From contig CAWCHQ010000001.1 in the NCBI GenBank assembly GCA_963795415.1, positions 1,240,001 to 1,304,000 of the forward strand: a stretch of 64,000 nucleotides of DNA, read 5' to 3'. The stretch's first letter is position 1; each line of letters begins with the position of its first letter. Made by a program: the position numbers and the translations under genes. The notes below the pieces were generated by a model. That model was not told the origin of the DNA. It saw nothing but the letters and a program-made list of their open reading frames with translations, and did no database searches. Positions 16,446 through 26,187 of the stretch are shown here, in pieces. This stretch comes from CAVSUZ01 sp963795415 (lineage in GTDB: Bacteria; Pseudomonadota; Alphaproteobacteria; Acetobacterales; Acetobacteraceae).

Positions 16446-16719
16446 ATGGAAGGGTTCGAGTGGGATGAGGGCAAGCGGGAGAGGAATATTGCGAAGCATG
16501 GGGTGGATCGTTGATATGCCGCCCCTTTTTGAGGGGCGCTATCTAGAGGTGACCGACAAGCGCCGGGATTATGGGGAGGAGCGCATTATCTGTACCGGCG
16601 AGATCAGCAGCCGGATTTTTGTGGTGGTCTATACCCGGCGGGGAGGCCGGCGCCGGATCATCAGCGCGAGGGACGCAAATGCGAAGGAAAAGCAACTCTA
16701 CTACCGCAGTCGTCGATGA
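16446..16719 (+). pseudogene. brnT: BrnT-family toxin gene, frameshifted
   Basis: Reading from ATG 16446 gives the BrnT N-terminus (FEWDEGKRERNIAKHGVD) and then stops at 16512. The rest of the toxin (PPLFEGRYLEV, the conserved RRDYGEERI and RRIISARDANAKE) continues in the next frame. One base gained or two lost near 16509 explains it. BrnT is a RelE-like ribonuclease neutralised by BrnA, whose gene overlaps the 3' end here as in known operons. As read, the toxin would be inactive. Confidence 0.8.
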
Positions 16720-16981
16720 AACCCGGCCATGGCCGCGCGGCCGTACGGGGCCACCGCGGAGCGATGAGGAGATCGCGGCGGCGGTTCGGGATGATCCGGA
16801 TGCCGCGCCGCTGGATATCGATTGGGAGGAGGCTCGGTGGGTGACGGATCCGCCTGGGGCGGAGCCGGTGACCGTGCTGATCGACAGGGACGTGCTGGCC
16901 TGGTTCCGGGCGCAGGGGAAGCGGCTGGATACGCGGATCAATGATGTGCTGCGGGCGCATTATGAGGCGAATCGCCACTGA
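16679..16981 (+). CDS. brnA: BrnA-family antitoxin
   Basis: 100 residues. The C-terminal ribbon-helix-helix-like part (VTVLIDRDVLAWFRAQGKRLDTRINDVLRAHY) is the BrnA DNA-binding domain; the N-terminal part is charged and would contact BrnT. ATG at 16679 overlaps brnT by 41 bp, the usual arrangement. It normally represses its own operon. With brnT frameshifted it is probably an orphan antitoxin. Confidence 0.82.
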   Translation: MRRKSNSTTAVVDETRPWPRGRTGPPRSDEEIAAAVRDDPDAAPLDIDWEEARWVTDPPGAEPVTVLIDRDVLAWFRAQGKRLDTRINDVLRAHYEANRH

Positions 16982-17130
16982 CGAGCCTGCTTACTCGCCC
17001 GGTCCTGCAAAAACTCGGATGCGGGGCGGGTCGCGGAAATCATGAGCCGGTCGCGGGCCCGCGTGCAGGCGACGTAAAGCAGGTGGCGCTCCGTCGCGTA
17101 CACATCATCCAGTTCGAGCTCATCGGCCCG
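16966..17130 (-). pseudogene. C-terminal fragment of a UvrD/Rep-type helicase
   Basis: The minus strand encodes a run containing ATERHLLYVACTRARDRLMI, the superfamily 1 helicase motif VI (YVACTRAR), followed by PASEFL and a stop at about 16966, inside the brnA 3' end. Nothing of the other helicase motifs is present. It is a stranded 3' end, fused on its 5' side to a ruvB fragment. Confidence 0.7.
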
Positions 17131-17179
17131 GGGCCTCCTCGGACTGTGTTGGGCTGATAGGCCTGTATAGACCTCCGGG

Positions 17180-17243
17180 ACCGGAGCGAGGCCTCGGCGG
17201 CATCTTCCTCGGTTCGGATGGTGGTCAGCGGGCGGTCGGACAC
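17180..17243 (-). pseudogene. Duplicated 5' fragment of ruvB
   Basis: Starting at GTG 17243 the minus strand reads RPLTTIRTEEDAAEASLR, nearly the same as the N-terminus of the intact RuvB at 16374 (LTPIRTEEDAAEASLR). Similarity ends after about 21 residues. DNA is diverged but recognisable, so it is an old or foreign duplicate. From here to 17424 there is no gene, only G-rich spacer. Confidence 0.7.
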
Positions 17244-17424
17244 GTGGCGGGCTTTCTGCGTCGCCTGTTGGGATTCAAGGGGGGGGTAGGAGCCGAAGGC
17301 AATGGAGGCGCCTGCGACGGGCAGGCAGCAACGGTCCCGGTGCGTGGGCGACAGACCGGGATTAATCCTTACTTGACGCGATCACGTGAATCCGACGATT
17401 GGAGCGGTATCCGGGTGGCGTAGC

Positions 17425-19825
17425 ATGGCGATCAAGAAATCCGAACTTTACTCCTCTCTTTGGTCAAGCTGCGACGAGCTGCGCGGCGGGATGGATGCCA
17501 GCCAGTACAAGGACTACGTGCTTGTTCTGCTGTTTATCAAATACATCAGCGACAAATACGCCGGGCAGCCGTTTGCGCCGATAACCATTCCCGAAGGCGC
17601 AAGCTTCAAGGACATGGCCGCGCTGAAGGGCAAGCCGGATATCGGCGAGCAGATCAACAAGAAGATCATCGCGCCGCTGGCTAACGCCAACAAGCTGTCC
17701 GACATGCCGGACTTCAACGATGCCAACAAGCTTGGCAGCGGCAAGGAGATGGTGGACCGGCTGACGAATCTTATCGCCATCTTCGAGAAAAAGGCGCTCG
17801 ATTTTTCGAAGAACCGTGCCGATGGCGACGACATTCTGGGCGACGCGTACGAATACCTGATGCGGCACTTCGCCACCGAGAGCGGCAAGAGCAAGGGGCA
17901 GTTTTACACTCCCGCTGAAGTCAGCCGCATCATCGCGCAGATTATCGGGATCCGCGACGCGAAGACGAGCGCCGCCACGACGGTGTACGATCCGACCTGC
18001 GGATCGGGCTCGTTGCTGCTGAAAGTGGCGGACGAGGCGGGTACCGCGGTCACGCTGTATGGGCAGGACAAGGACGCGGCGACAAGCGGCCTCGCACGCA
18101 TGAACATGATCCTGCACAACAATCCGACCGCGTTGGTGGTGCAGGGCAACTCGCTGACCGATCCGAAATTCAAGGAAGGCGGGACGCTCAAGACGTTCGA
18201 TTATGTGGTGGCGAATCCGCCGTTTTCCGACAAGCGCTGGAGCACCGGCCTGGACACGCTGAACGACCCCTATCAGCGCTTTCAGCCGTTCGGCACGCCA
18301 CCGGCGAAGCAGGGCGATTATGCCTACCTGCTGCATATCATCCGGTCGCTGAAAAGCACCGGCAAAGGCGCGTGCGTCCTGCCGCATGGCGTGCTGTTCC
18401 GCGGCAACGCGGAGGCTGACATCCGCCGCAACCTTGTGCGGAAGGGCTACATCAAGGGGATTATCGGGCTGCCGCCCAATTTGTTTTACGGCACCGGCAT
18501 TCCGGCCTGTATCGTGGTGGTGGACAAGGCAGAGGCGCAGACGCGGCGCGGCATTTTCATGATTGACGCCAGCGGCGGCTTCATGAAGGACGGGCCGAAG
18601 AACCGGTTGCGCGCGCAGGACATCCACAAGATCGTGGACGTGTTCACAAGGCGCGTGGAGGTGAAGCGGTTTTCACGCATGGTGAGCTTCGCGGAGATCG
18701 AGAAGAACGAGTTCAATTTGAATCTGCCGCGCTACATCGACAGCCAGACGCCGGAGGATGTGCAGGACATTGCCGGGCATTTGCAGGGTGGCATTCCGGA
18801 GGCGGATATCGAGGCGCTGGAGCGGTATTGGGAGGTTTGCCCGGAGCTACCGCGGACGTTGTTTGCGCTGCGGCGGCCGGGCTATTTTGACCTTGCGGTG
18901 GGAAAGCAGGCGATCAGGCCGGCGATTTATGAGCATCCTGAATTTGCTGCGTTTGTTGAGGACATGAATGCGCATTTCGCTGCCTGGCGGGAGACGAGCG
19001 CCGCAAAGCTGAAGGCGCTGACCGGCCGGCTTTCATCCGAAGCAGGTGATTACGGAATTGGCTGAGGACCTGCTGGCGCACTATGCCAGCAAGGAGCTGA
19101 TTGATCCGTACGACATTTACCAGCACCTGATGGATTACTGGGCGGAGACCATGCAGGACGACTGTTATCTGATTGCCGCCGATGGGTGGAAGGCGGAAAC
19201 CTATCGGATCATCGAGACTGATAAGAAAGGCAAGCAAAAGGACAAGGGCTGGGATTGCGATCTGATCCCGAAGGCTCTTGTTGTCGCTCGGTTCTACGCG
19301 AAAGAGCAGGAGGGGATTGATGAGTTGGCGGCTGAGCTGGAGGGCGTGAGTGGCAAGCTCGCGGAGCTGGAGGAGGAGCATGGCGGCGAGGAGGGGGCCT
19401 TTGCCGAGATTGACAAGATAAACAAGGCCAATGTCGCGACCCGCCTGAAGGAAATCGAGTGCGATAAGGAGGCCGCGGACGAAGCTGCCGCGCTGACTGC
19501 ATGGCTGGCGTTGAATGCTGAGGAGTTTGACCTGAAGAAGCGTCTCAAGGAAGCCGAGGCGGCGCTGGATGCGAAGGCTTACGCGCATTACCCGAAGCTC
19601 AGTGAAGGTGAAATCAAGGCGCTCGTCGTCGATGACAAGTGGCTGGTGGCGCTGGATGCGGCTGTTCACGGCGAGATGGATCGGGTGAGTCAGGGGATTA
19701 CTCGGCGGGTGAAGGAGCTGGCCGAACGGTATGAAATGCCGTTGCCGCAGATGGTGGACCGCGTAGCGGAGCTTGAGGGCAAGGTGAGCCGGCATTTGGA
19801 GACAATGGGGTTCTCGTGGAACTGA
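17425..19825 (+). CDS. hsdM: Type I restriction-modification DNA methyltransferase subunit HsdM (frameshifted)
   Basis: An N-terminal HsdM helical domain (MAIKKSELYSSLW..., residues 1-150) is followed by the N6-adenine methyltransferase core with the SAM motif DPTCGSGSLLLK and catalytic NPPF (VANPPFSDKRW). The first frame ends at 19065 (546 aa). The remaining family-specific C-terminal region (GFHPKQVITELAEDLL through a coiled-coil-rich tail to 19825) continues in the +1 frame, so the roughly 800-residue protein is split by one extra base at about 19021. The catalytic core is intact, but subunit assembly through the C-terminus may be lost. The end overlaps hsdS. Confidence 0.85.
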
Positions 19826-20991
19826 GAGCCGGTTTTAAGCAGACTGACGCTGGCGGTATTCCGGCGGACTGGGTTTGTGACGTTTTGGGCAACCTGGTGA
19901 CGTTCCTGGATGGTAAGCGTCGACCAGTAAAGGATTCGGACCGAGAGAGGATGCGTGGCTCTATCCCTTATTTTGGGGCTTCGGGGATAATCGATTACGT
20001 AAATGACTACATTTTTGACGAAGACCTCATACTTCTCGGCGAAGATGGTGAAAACATTCTTAGCCGAAATTGTCGTCTGGCATTCCGAATATCTGGAAAG
20101 TCCTGGGTCAATAATCACGCCCATGTGCTTCGGCCGAGTCCGGAGGTAGATATTCGGTATCTTACAGATTATCTAGAGACTTTGGACTATGAGCGCTTTA
20201 ATTCCGGAACGGCGCAGCCGAAGCTAAACAAGCAAGCGTGTTGCAGCATTCCCATCGCTCTTCCACCGACCAAAGCGGAACAAGAGGCCATAGCAGAGGC
20301 GCTGAGCGATGCGGATGCCCTTATTGAATCCCTGGAGCAACTCCTCGCCAAGAAGCGGCAGATCAAACAAGGGGCTATGCAGGAGTTGCTGACTGGCAAG
20401 AGGCGGCTGCCGGGTTTTGACGACAAACCCGGCTTCAAACGGACTGAGGTGGGCGTTATTCCGGTGGACTGGGGGGTTACCAAACTCGCCGCAATCTGTT
20501 CGATGAGGAGTGGGGAAGGGATCACGAGCGCCAAAATTGATCAGTTCTCGAGATATCCCTGTTACGGCGGGAACGGTCTGCGTGGATTCACTGGCCGCTT
20601 TACACACGAGGGTCGCTTTGCGCTCATTGGGCGCCAAGGGGCGCTGTGCGGCAATGTTCTCAATGTGGATGGGCGCTTCTTTGCGTCGGAGCACGCCATC
20701 GTGGTTACAGCAGGCTCGGACACGGACGTCACATGGCTTACGTTCATATTGAGCGATATGCGGCTTAATCAATACTCTGAGTCTTCGGCGCAACCGGGCT
20801 TGTCCGTTGAGAAACTGCTGAAGCTCTGCGTGGCATGCCCGCCGACAAAGCCCGAACAGACCGCCATCGCTGCTATTCTCTCCGACATGGATACCGAAAT
20901 CGTCGCGCTGGAAGCCAGGCTCGCCAAGGCCCGCGCGATCAAACAGGGGATGATGCAGGAGCTGCTGACGGGACGGATTCGGCTGGTATGA
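19816..20991 (+). CDS. hsdS: Type I restriction specificity subunit HsdS
   Basis: 391 residues with two target-recognition domains in tandem, each introduced by a GFKxT(D/E)xGxIPxDW motif (residues 5-20 and about 205-222) and each ending in a conserved helix (LIESLEQLLAKKRQIKQGAMQELLTG and the matching KARAIKQGMMQELLTG). GTG at 19816 overlaps the hsdM end by 10 bp. Its two TRDs define a bipartite recognition site that cannot be predicted here. TRD1 has lower GC than its neighbours, typical of recombined specificity domains. Confidence 0.92.
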   Translation: MELRAGFKQTDAGGIPADWVCDVLGNLVTFLDGKRRPVKDSDRERMRGSIPYFGASGIIDYVNDYIFDEDLILLGEDGENILSRNCRLAFRISGKSWVNNHAHVLRPSPEVDIRYLTDYLETLDYERFNSGTAQPKLNKQACCSIPIALPPTKAEQEAIAEALSDADALIESLEQLLAKKRQIKQGAMQELLTGKRRLPGFDDKPGFKRTEVGVIPVDWGVTKLAAICSMRSGEGITSAKIDQFSRYPCYGGNGLRGFTGRFTHEGRFALIGRQGALCGNVLNVDGRFFASEHAIVVTAGSDTDVTWLTFILSDMRLNQYSESSAQPGLSVEKLLKLCVACPPTKPEQTAIAAILSDMDTEIVALEARLAKARAIKQGMMQELLTGRIRLV

Positions 20992-23900
20992 GCACAGTCG
21001 GCCAGCCCGAACGCGCCACCCAGAACCGTGTCGTCGCCCTGTTCCGCGACGAATTAGGCTACCGCACTCTCGGCGACTGGGCCGATCGGGCCGGCAACAG
21101 CAACATCGAGGAGGCCCTGCTGACAAGCTGGCTGGCGAAGCGGGGCTACACACCGCAGCAGATCAGCGTCGCACTGTACAGGCTGCGCACCGAGGCGGAC
21201 AACCACAGCCGCTCGCTCTACGGCAACAACCAGGCCGTCTATGGCCTGCTGCGTTATGGCGTGCCGGTGAAGACCGAGGCGGGGAAGGTCACGGAAACCG
21301 TGCACCTGATCGACTGGCAGAGGTCCGAACGGAACGACTTCGCCATCGCCGAGGAAGTCACGCTCAAGGGCAGCCAGGAGCGGCGGCCTGATATCGTGCT
21401 GTATGTGAACGGCATCGCCATCGGTGTACTGGAGTTGAAGAACAGCCGTGTCAGCATCGGCGACGGCATCCGGCAGAGCCTTTCGAACCAGCGGCCGCAG
21501 TTCAATGCCTGGTTCTTCAGCACCGTGCAGTTCGTTTTCGCCGGCAACAACTCGGAGGGGCTGCAATACGGGACCATAGGGACGCCGGAGAAGTACTTCC
21601 TCCAATGGAAAGAAGACGAGGCGGACAACACGCGCTTCAAGCTGGACAAGTATCTGCTGAAGATGTGCGCCAAGCCGCGCCTGATCGAGCTGATGCACGA
21701 TTTCGTGCTGTTCGATGGCGGTATCAAGAAGCTGCCGCGGGTGCACCAGTATTTCGGGATCAAGGCCGCGCAGCAGTACGTTCGCGACCGCAGGGGCGGG
21801 ATCATCTGGCACACGCAGGGGAGCGGCAAGAGCATCGTCATGGTGCTGCTGGCCAAGTGGATTCTGGAGAACAACCCCAACGCACGCGTGGCGATCATCA
21901 CCGACCGCGACGAGCTCGACAAGCAGATCGAGCGCGTGTTTACCGAAACGGGCGAGGCCATCAAGCGCACCAGCAGCGGGCGCGACCTGATGACCCAGCT
22001 CGGCCACGCGACGCCGCGCCTGCTCTGTTCGCTGGTGCATAAATTCGGCCGCAAGGGGGTGGACGATTTCGACGCGTTCATCCGGGATTTGCAAGCGCAG
22101 CCCAGCCGGACGGTGGGCGAGGTGTTCGTGTTCGTGGATGAATGCCATCGCACGCAAAGTGGCAAGCTGCACCGGGCGATGAAGGCGCTGATGCCGAACG
22201 CGGTGTTCATCGGGTTCACCGGGACGCCGCTGTTGAAAAAGGACCGGGCGACCAGCCTGGAGGTGTTCGGCGGCTACATCCACACCTACAAGTTCAGCGA
22301 GGCGGTGGAAGACGAGGTGGTGCTGGACCTTGTTTACGAGGCGCGGGACATTGATCAGCGGCTCGGCTCGGAAGACAAGATCGACGCGTGGTTCGAGGCC
22401 AAGACCAAGGGGCTGAATGAGTGGCAGAAGGATGAGCTGAGGAAGAAGTGGGGCACGATGCGGAACGTGCTCAGCTCCAAGGCCCGCATGGACCGGGTGG
22501 TGGCCGATATCGTGTTCGATTTCAGCGTGAAGCCGCGCCTTTCCAGCGAGCGCGGCAATGCAATCCTGGTGACGTCCAGCATTTACGAGGCTTGCAAGTA
22601 TTATACGTTGTTCCAGGCGACTGAGTTCAAGGGACGGTGCGCAGTGATCACGTCCTATAACCCGCTGGCCAAGGACGTGACGCTGGAGGAAACCGGCGCC
22701 AATACGGAGACGGACAAGCAGTTCATTTACAACACGTATGTGGCGTTGCTGAAGGATGTCGAGGCCAAACCGGGGATGACCAAGACCGAAACCTATGAGG
22801 AGCAGGCCAAGAGCCTGTTCATCAAGGAACCGGCGCACATGAAGCTGCTGATCGTGGTGGACAAGCTGCTGACAGGCTTCGACGCGCCGCCGTGCACGTA
22901 TCTTTATATTGATAAGTCCATGCAGGACCATGGACTGTTCCAGGCCATCTGCCGGGTCAACCGGCTGGACAGCGACGACAAGGATTTCGGCTATATCGTG
23001 GACTACAAGGACCTGTTCAAAAAGGTTGAGAACGCGATCGCGGTCTATACGTCGGAGCTTGATCACAGCGCCGGCGGCGCTGCTCCCGAGGTGCTGCTTC
23101 AGGACCGTCTGACCAAGGGGCGGGAGCGGCTGGATAACGCCATCGAGGCGCTGGTTCTGCTATGCGAGCCGGTCGAGCCGCCGAGGGGCGAGCTGGAGCA
23201 CATCCATTACTTCTGTGGCAACACGGAGATCGCCTCCGATCTTCAGGAGCGGGAGCCGCAGCGCGTTGCGCTGTACAAGGCCGTGGTGGCGCTGGTGCGC
23301 GCTTATGCCAATATCGCGGACGAGCTGGAGCAGGCGGGCTACAGTGCGGTGGATGTGGCGCGGATCAAGCAGCAGCTCGATCACTATCTTAATGTGCGCG
23401 ACATCGTCCGGAAAGCGAGCGGAGAGACGCTGGATCTGAAGCCGTATGAGGCCGACATGCGGCACCTGATTGACACGTATATCGAGGCCGCCGAACCGCG
23501 GACGATTTCACCGTTCGACGGCATGGGTCTTTTGGACCTGATCGTTAAGACCGGGATCGCCAATGCGATTGCCACGCAGCTTGCGGGGCTGAAGGGCAAT
23601 AAGAACGCCGTCGCGGAGACGATCGAGAACAATGTCCGCAGCAAGATCATCAAGGAGCATCTGAACGACCCGGCATTCTACGAGAAGATGTCAGCGCTGC
23701 TGGACGAGATTATTGCGGCGCGGAAAGCCAAGGCGATCGAGTACGAGGCGTATTTGAAGCGCGTCGCCGAACTGGCGAAGCGAGTGGGGGCGGGGCAGGC
23801 GGCGGAGACTCCAGCGGGGTTGAATACACAGGGCAAGCGGGCGCTCTATAACAATCTGGGCCACAATGAAGAACTGGCGCTACAGATCGACGAGGCGGTC

Positions 23901-24038
23901 AGGCGGGCGCGACCCGACGACTGGCGCGGCATCCAGGCGCGCGAGCAGGTGATAAAGGGGGCGTTGCATCGGGTTCTGCAGGATGTCGCGGAAGTCGAGC
24001 GTATCTTTCTGATCATCAAGGCTCAGCCGGAGTATTGA
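20988..24038 (+). CDS. hsdR: Type I restriction endonuclease/translocase subunit HsdR
   Basis: 1016 residues. The N-terminal PD-(D/E)xK nuclease has Asp135 (RRPDIVLY) and Glu149-x-Lys151 (VLELK). The SF2 translocase follows, with GSGKS at 278-282, DECH at 384-387 and a GFTGTPL motif after that. A long helical C-terminus ends in an HsdM/S-interacting domain (QAREQVIKGALHRVLQDV). ATG at 20988 overlaps the hsdS stop by 4 bp and matches the family N-terminus. Intact reading frame; length is normal. It cuts DNA lacking HsdMS methylation. Confidence 0.95.
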   Translation: MSTVGQPERATQNRVVALFRDELGYRTLGDWADRAGNSNIEEALLTSWLAKRGYTPQQISVALYRLRTEADNHSRSLYGNNQAVYGLLRYGVPVKTEAGKVTETVHLIDWQRSERNDFAIAEEVTLKGSQERRPDIVLYVNGIAIGVLELKNSRVSIGDGIRQSLSNQRPQFNAWFFSTVQFVFAGNNSEGLQYGTIGTPEKYFLQWKEDEADNTRFKLDKYLLKMCAKPRLIELMHDFVLFDGGIKKLPRVHQYFGIKAAQQYVRDRRGGIIWHTQGSGKSIVMVLLAKWILENNPNARVAIITDRDELDKQIERVFTETGEAIKRTSSGRDLMTQLGHATPRLLCSLVHKFGRKGVDDFDAFIRDLQAQPSRTVGEVFVFVDECHRTQSGKLHRAMKALMPNAVFIGFTGTPLLKKDRATSLEVFGGYIHTYKFSEAVEDEVVLDLVYEARDIDQRLGSEDKIDAWFEAKTKGLNEWQKDELRKKWGTMRNVLSSKARMDRVVADIVFDFSVKPRLSSERGNAILVTSSIYEACKYYTLFQATEFKGRCAVITSYNPLAKDVTLEETGANTETDKQFIYNTYVALLKDVEAKPGMTKTETYEEQAKSLFIKEPAHMKLLIVVDKLLTGFDAPPCTYLYIDKSMQDHGLFQAICRVNRLDSDDKDFGYIVDYKDLFKKVENAIAVYTSELDHSAGGAAPEVLLQDRLTKGRERLDNAIEALVLLCEPVEPPRGELEHIHYFCGNTEIASDLQEREPQRVALYKAVVALVRAYANIADELEQAGYSAVDVARIKQQLDHYLNVRDIVRKASGETLDLKPYEADMRHLIDTYIEAAEPRTISPFDGMGLLDLIVKTGIANAIATQLAGLKGNKNAVAETIENNVRSKIIKEHLNDPAFYEKMSALLDEIIAARKAKAIEYEAYLKRVAELAKRVGAGQAAETPAGLNTQGKRALYNNLGHNEELALQIDEAVRRARPDDWRGIQAREQVIKGALHRVLQDVAEVERIFLIIKAQPEY

Positions 24039-24754
24039 TGCCTACGCGGTTCACGCTCGGGGATGTCGCCGTGGATGTTGTCCTGAAGGACATCAAGAAC
24101 ATTCATCTCAGCGTCTATCCGCCTGCGGGCAGGGTGCGGGTTTCCGCTCCGTTGCGCATGAGCCTGGACACTATTCGGGTGTTTACGATTTCCAAGCTTG
24201 CCTGGATCAAACAGCAACAGAAGAAGCTGCGGGATCAGGAGCGCGAGACGCCTCGTGAGTATCTGGAGCGCGAGAGCCATTATGTCTGGGGCAAACGGTA
24301 CCTATTGGTGATAGCGGAGACCGTCGCCACTCCCGGCGTGGAGCTGACGCATCGCCGGATGTTACTGCGCGTCCGTCCGGGAACGGATGAAGCGAAGCGG
24401 GAGGCGATTGTACGGGCGTGGTATCGGGACCAGCTCAGGACCGCGGTGCCACCGCTGATTGCGAAATGGGAGCCTATCCTGGGGGTAAAGGTAGCGCGGT
24501 TCTTTGTGCAGCAGATGAAAACCAAATGGGGAAGCTGTGTCCCCGTCCCATGCCATATCCGCCTCAACACGGAGTTGGCGAAGAAGCCGCACGAATGTCT
24601 GGAGTACGTCGTGCTGCACGAGATGGTCCATTTGCTGGAGCCGACCCATAATGCGCAATTCGTAGCTCTGATGGACCGCTTCATGCCGAGATGGCAGTAT
24701 CACCGGCAGGCTCTGAACCGGCTTCCGGTGCGGCATGAGCAATGGGAATATTGA
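24038..24754 (+). CDS. YgjP/SprT-like metallopeptidase coupled to the type I RM operon
   Basis: A 238-residue DUF45 (YgjP-like) protein: zinc motif HEMVH at 194-198 and third ligand His204 (HEMVHLLEPTHN), preceded by the conserved KTKWGSC (161-167). ATG at 24038 shares a base with the hsdR stop, so translation is coupled. Homologues are often found directly after hsdR, but their role with type I systems is not established; a processing or control function is inference. No signal peptide, so it acts in the cytoplasm. Confidence 0.9.
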   Translation: MPTRFTLGDVAVDVVLKDIKNIHLSVYPPAGRVRVSAPLRMSLDTIRVFTISKLAWIKQQQKKLRDQERETPREYLERESHYVWGKRYLLVIAETVATPGVELTHRRMLLRVRPGTDEAKREAIVRAWYRDQLRTAVPPLIAKWEPILGVKVARFFVQQMKTKWGSCVPVPCHIRLNTELAKKPHECLEYVVLHEMVHLLEPTHNAQFVALMDRFMPRWQYHRQALNRLPVRHEQWEY

Positions 24755-24950
24755 AATCTGGGGGCTGGGGCGACTCAGGTTCGGCCCGGCTCTGTCAGGT
24801 GCTGCTGCAAAACTTGCGGGTGAAGCGACCGGGTAGGTGAATGGCGTCCCATACCGACGTATGAAGCGTTTCAGGGCCAACCCCCCCGCTGCGGTCTACA
24901 GGACCGCCCCAGCGCGGCAGCATCGCCGCGCCCGCCAGGAGGGTGGCTCA

Positions 24951-25166
24951 GTGACCGCAATTGCATTCAAACCACAGCCCGACAATTTGGCCCAATACAG
25001 CAGCATCGCATCGGCGATTCTCACGAGCAGCGTGCATCGGGCCTCCGGCCAAGCAACGCGGACTGCCTTGGAGTTGGATCAGGATCAACTGAACTTCGTG
25101 CTGGACTGGGCCCGCTGGGAACCCGCTCTGGTCGCGAAATATCACCGTGACTGGTTTGGCTGCTAA
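24951..25166 (+). CDS. Small hypothetical protein with a strong ribosome-binding site
   Basis: GTG at 24951 is preceded by AGGAGGG with a 7-nt spacer, the best Shine-Dalgarno in this area. It opens a 71-codon frame (TAIAFKPQPDNLAQY ... AKYHRDWFGC). There is no signal peptide, membrane helix or recognised domain. It lies alone between the RM operon and a tandem repeat array. The 196 bp upstream, from 24755, show nothing else. Function unknown. Confidence 0.5.
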   Translation: MTAIAFKPQPDNLAQYSSIASAILTSSVHRASGQATRTALELDQDQLNFVLDWARWEPALVAKYHRDWFGC

Positions 25167-25282
25167 AGCGCGGTTTTACCCTGCCTGCATCAGGTTCAAC
25201 CGTTCCAGCCGCTTTGTTAAGAGCGGGACTCAGGCGCTCTGACGTTTCCACTTCGGTGGTTATGGCCCGGCGAACGCAATGC

Positions 25283-25905
25283 GAAGACCGGACACGATCT
25301 CAGGGCGTCGAGGACGCACTTGGTCACGTGAGATGCCGGTAAAGCATGTGCGGCGGGCCTGGATCGCCACGCCGCTTCGCGGCTCGCGATGACGATAGGG
25401 CAGCGCAACGAAGGCCGGACACGATCTCAGGGCGTCGAGGACGCACTTGGTCACGTGAGATGCCGGCAAAGCATGTGCGGCGAGCCTGGATCGCCACGCC
25501 GCTTCGCGGCTCGCGATGACGATGGGGCCGCGCAACGAAGGCCGGACAGGGTCTCAGGGCGCCGAGGACGCGCTTGGTTACGTGAGATGCTGGCGAAGCA
25601 CGTGCGGCGGGCCTGGATCGCCAGGCCGCTTTCCTCGCGATGACGATGGGGCAGCGCAACGAAGGCCGGATACGATCTCAGGGCGTCGAGGACGCGCTTG
25701 GTCACGTGAGATGCCGGCAAAGCACGTGCGGCGGGCCTGGATCGCCAGGCCGCTTTCCTCGCGATGACGATGGGGCAGCGCAACGAAGGCCGGATACGAT
25801 CTCAGGGCGTCGAGGACGCGCTTGGTCACGTGAGATGCCGGCAAAGCACGTGCGGCGGGCCTGGATCGCCACGCCGCTTCGCGGCCCGCGATGACGATGG
25901 GTGGC
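25283..25905. repeat. Tandem array of five 124-127-bp units carrying a REP-like hairpin
   Basis: The anchor ACGATCTCAG recurs at 25294, 25421, 25548 (as AGGGTCTCAG), 25672 and 25796, giving periods of 127, 127, 124 and 124 bp. Each unit joins a spacer (CAGGGCGTCGAGGACGC..., TCACGTGAGATGCC) to the palindrome ATCGCCACGCCGC-TTC-GCGGCTCGCGAT. In the third and fourth units the hairpin is altered (CCGCTTTCCTCGCG) and 3 bp shorter. The period is not a multiple of three, so long frames through it are not genes. All units point the same way. Confidence 0.9.
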
Positions 25906-25971
25906 GCTCACGATGGCGTTGGGGTGCGGCTGAAGGAGCCGACACGAACCCTCTGCGGTCGCCTCACCGGC

Positions 25972-26187
25972 TCAGGCGGCCCTCGAGCGGCGGACCGGCA
26001 AGGCCACGGTTTCGAGCGCCGAGAGGTCGAACCGTTCCGAAGCGTGGTCGATATCAAACCCTATGACGCGTCCGGCCTCGTCCAGATCCACCTGCAGGCC
26101 ATCGGCAACTTCGCGGGTCTCAATACCCGGGCCGGGCCGGAGCTCGATGTAAAGGCTGTCCGTGTCAGCGTAATAGGAAAGCTTCAT
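25972..26187 (-). CDS. DUF2283 family small protein, probable antitoxin partner
   Basis: 71 residues beginning MKLSYYADTDSLYIEL, the DUF2283 signature, with the following GIETREVADGLQVDLDEAGRVIGFDID core. The start overlaps the stop of the DUF4258 gene by 4 bp (ATGA). DUF4258/DUF2283 pairs are predicted type II toxin-antitoxin modules, with DUF2283 as the likely antitoxin (inference). Confidence 0.82.
   Translation of the reverse strand: MKLSYYADTDSLYIELRPGPGIETREVADGLQVDLDEAGRVIGFDIDHASERFDLSALETVALPVRRSRAA

Noticed and set aside
21054..23066. 670-codon minus-strand frame opposite hsdR
   Set aside because: Shadow of hsdR; no domain or start signal.
25169..25260. Thi-box-like sequence on the minus strand (CTGAG ... 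GGTTGAACCTGAT)
   Set aside because: The TPP riboswitch needs a conserved GCCAGCG-type 3' part and a downstream thiamine gene; the 3' part does not fit and the DNA downstream on that strand is antisense to a small plus-strand ORF.
25260..25911. Several overlapping 80-110-codon frames on both strands across the tandem array
   Set aside because: The repeat period is 124 or 127 bp, not a multiple of three, and all frames simply translate the palindrome (SREAAWRSR-like strings).
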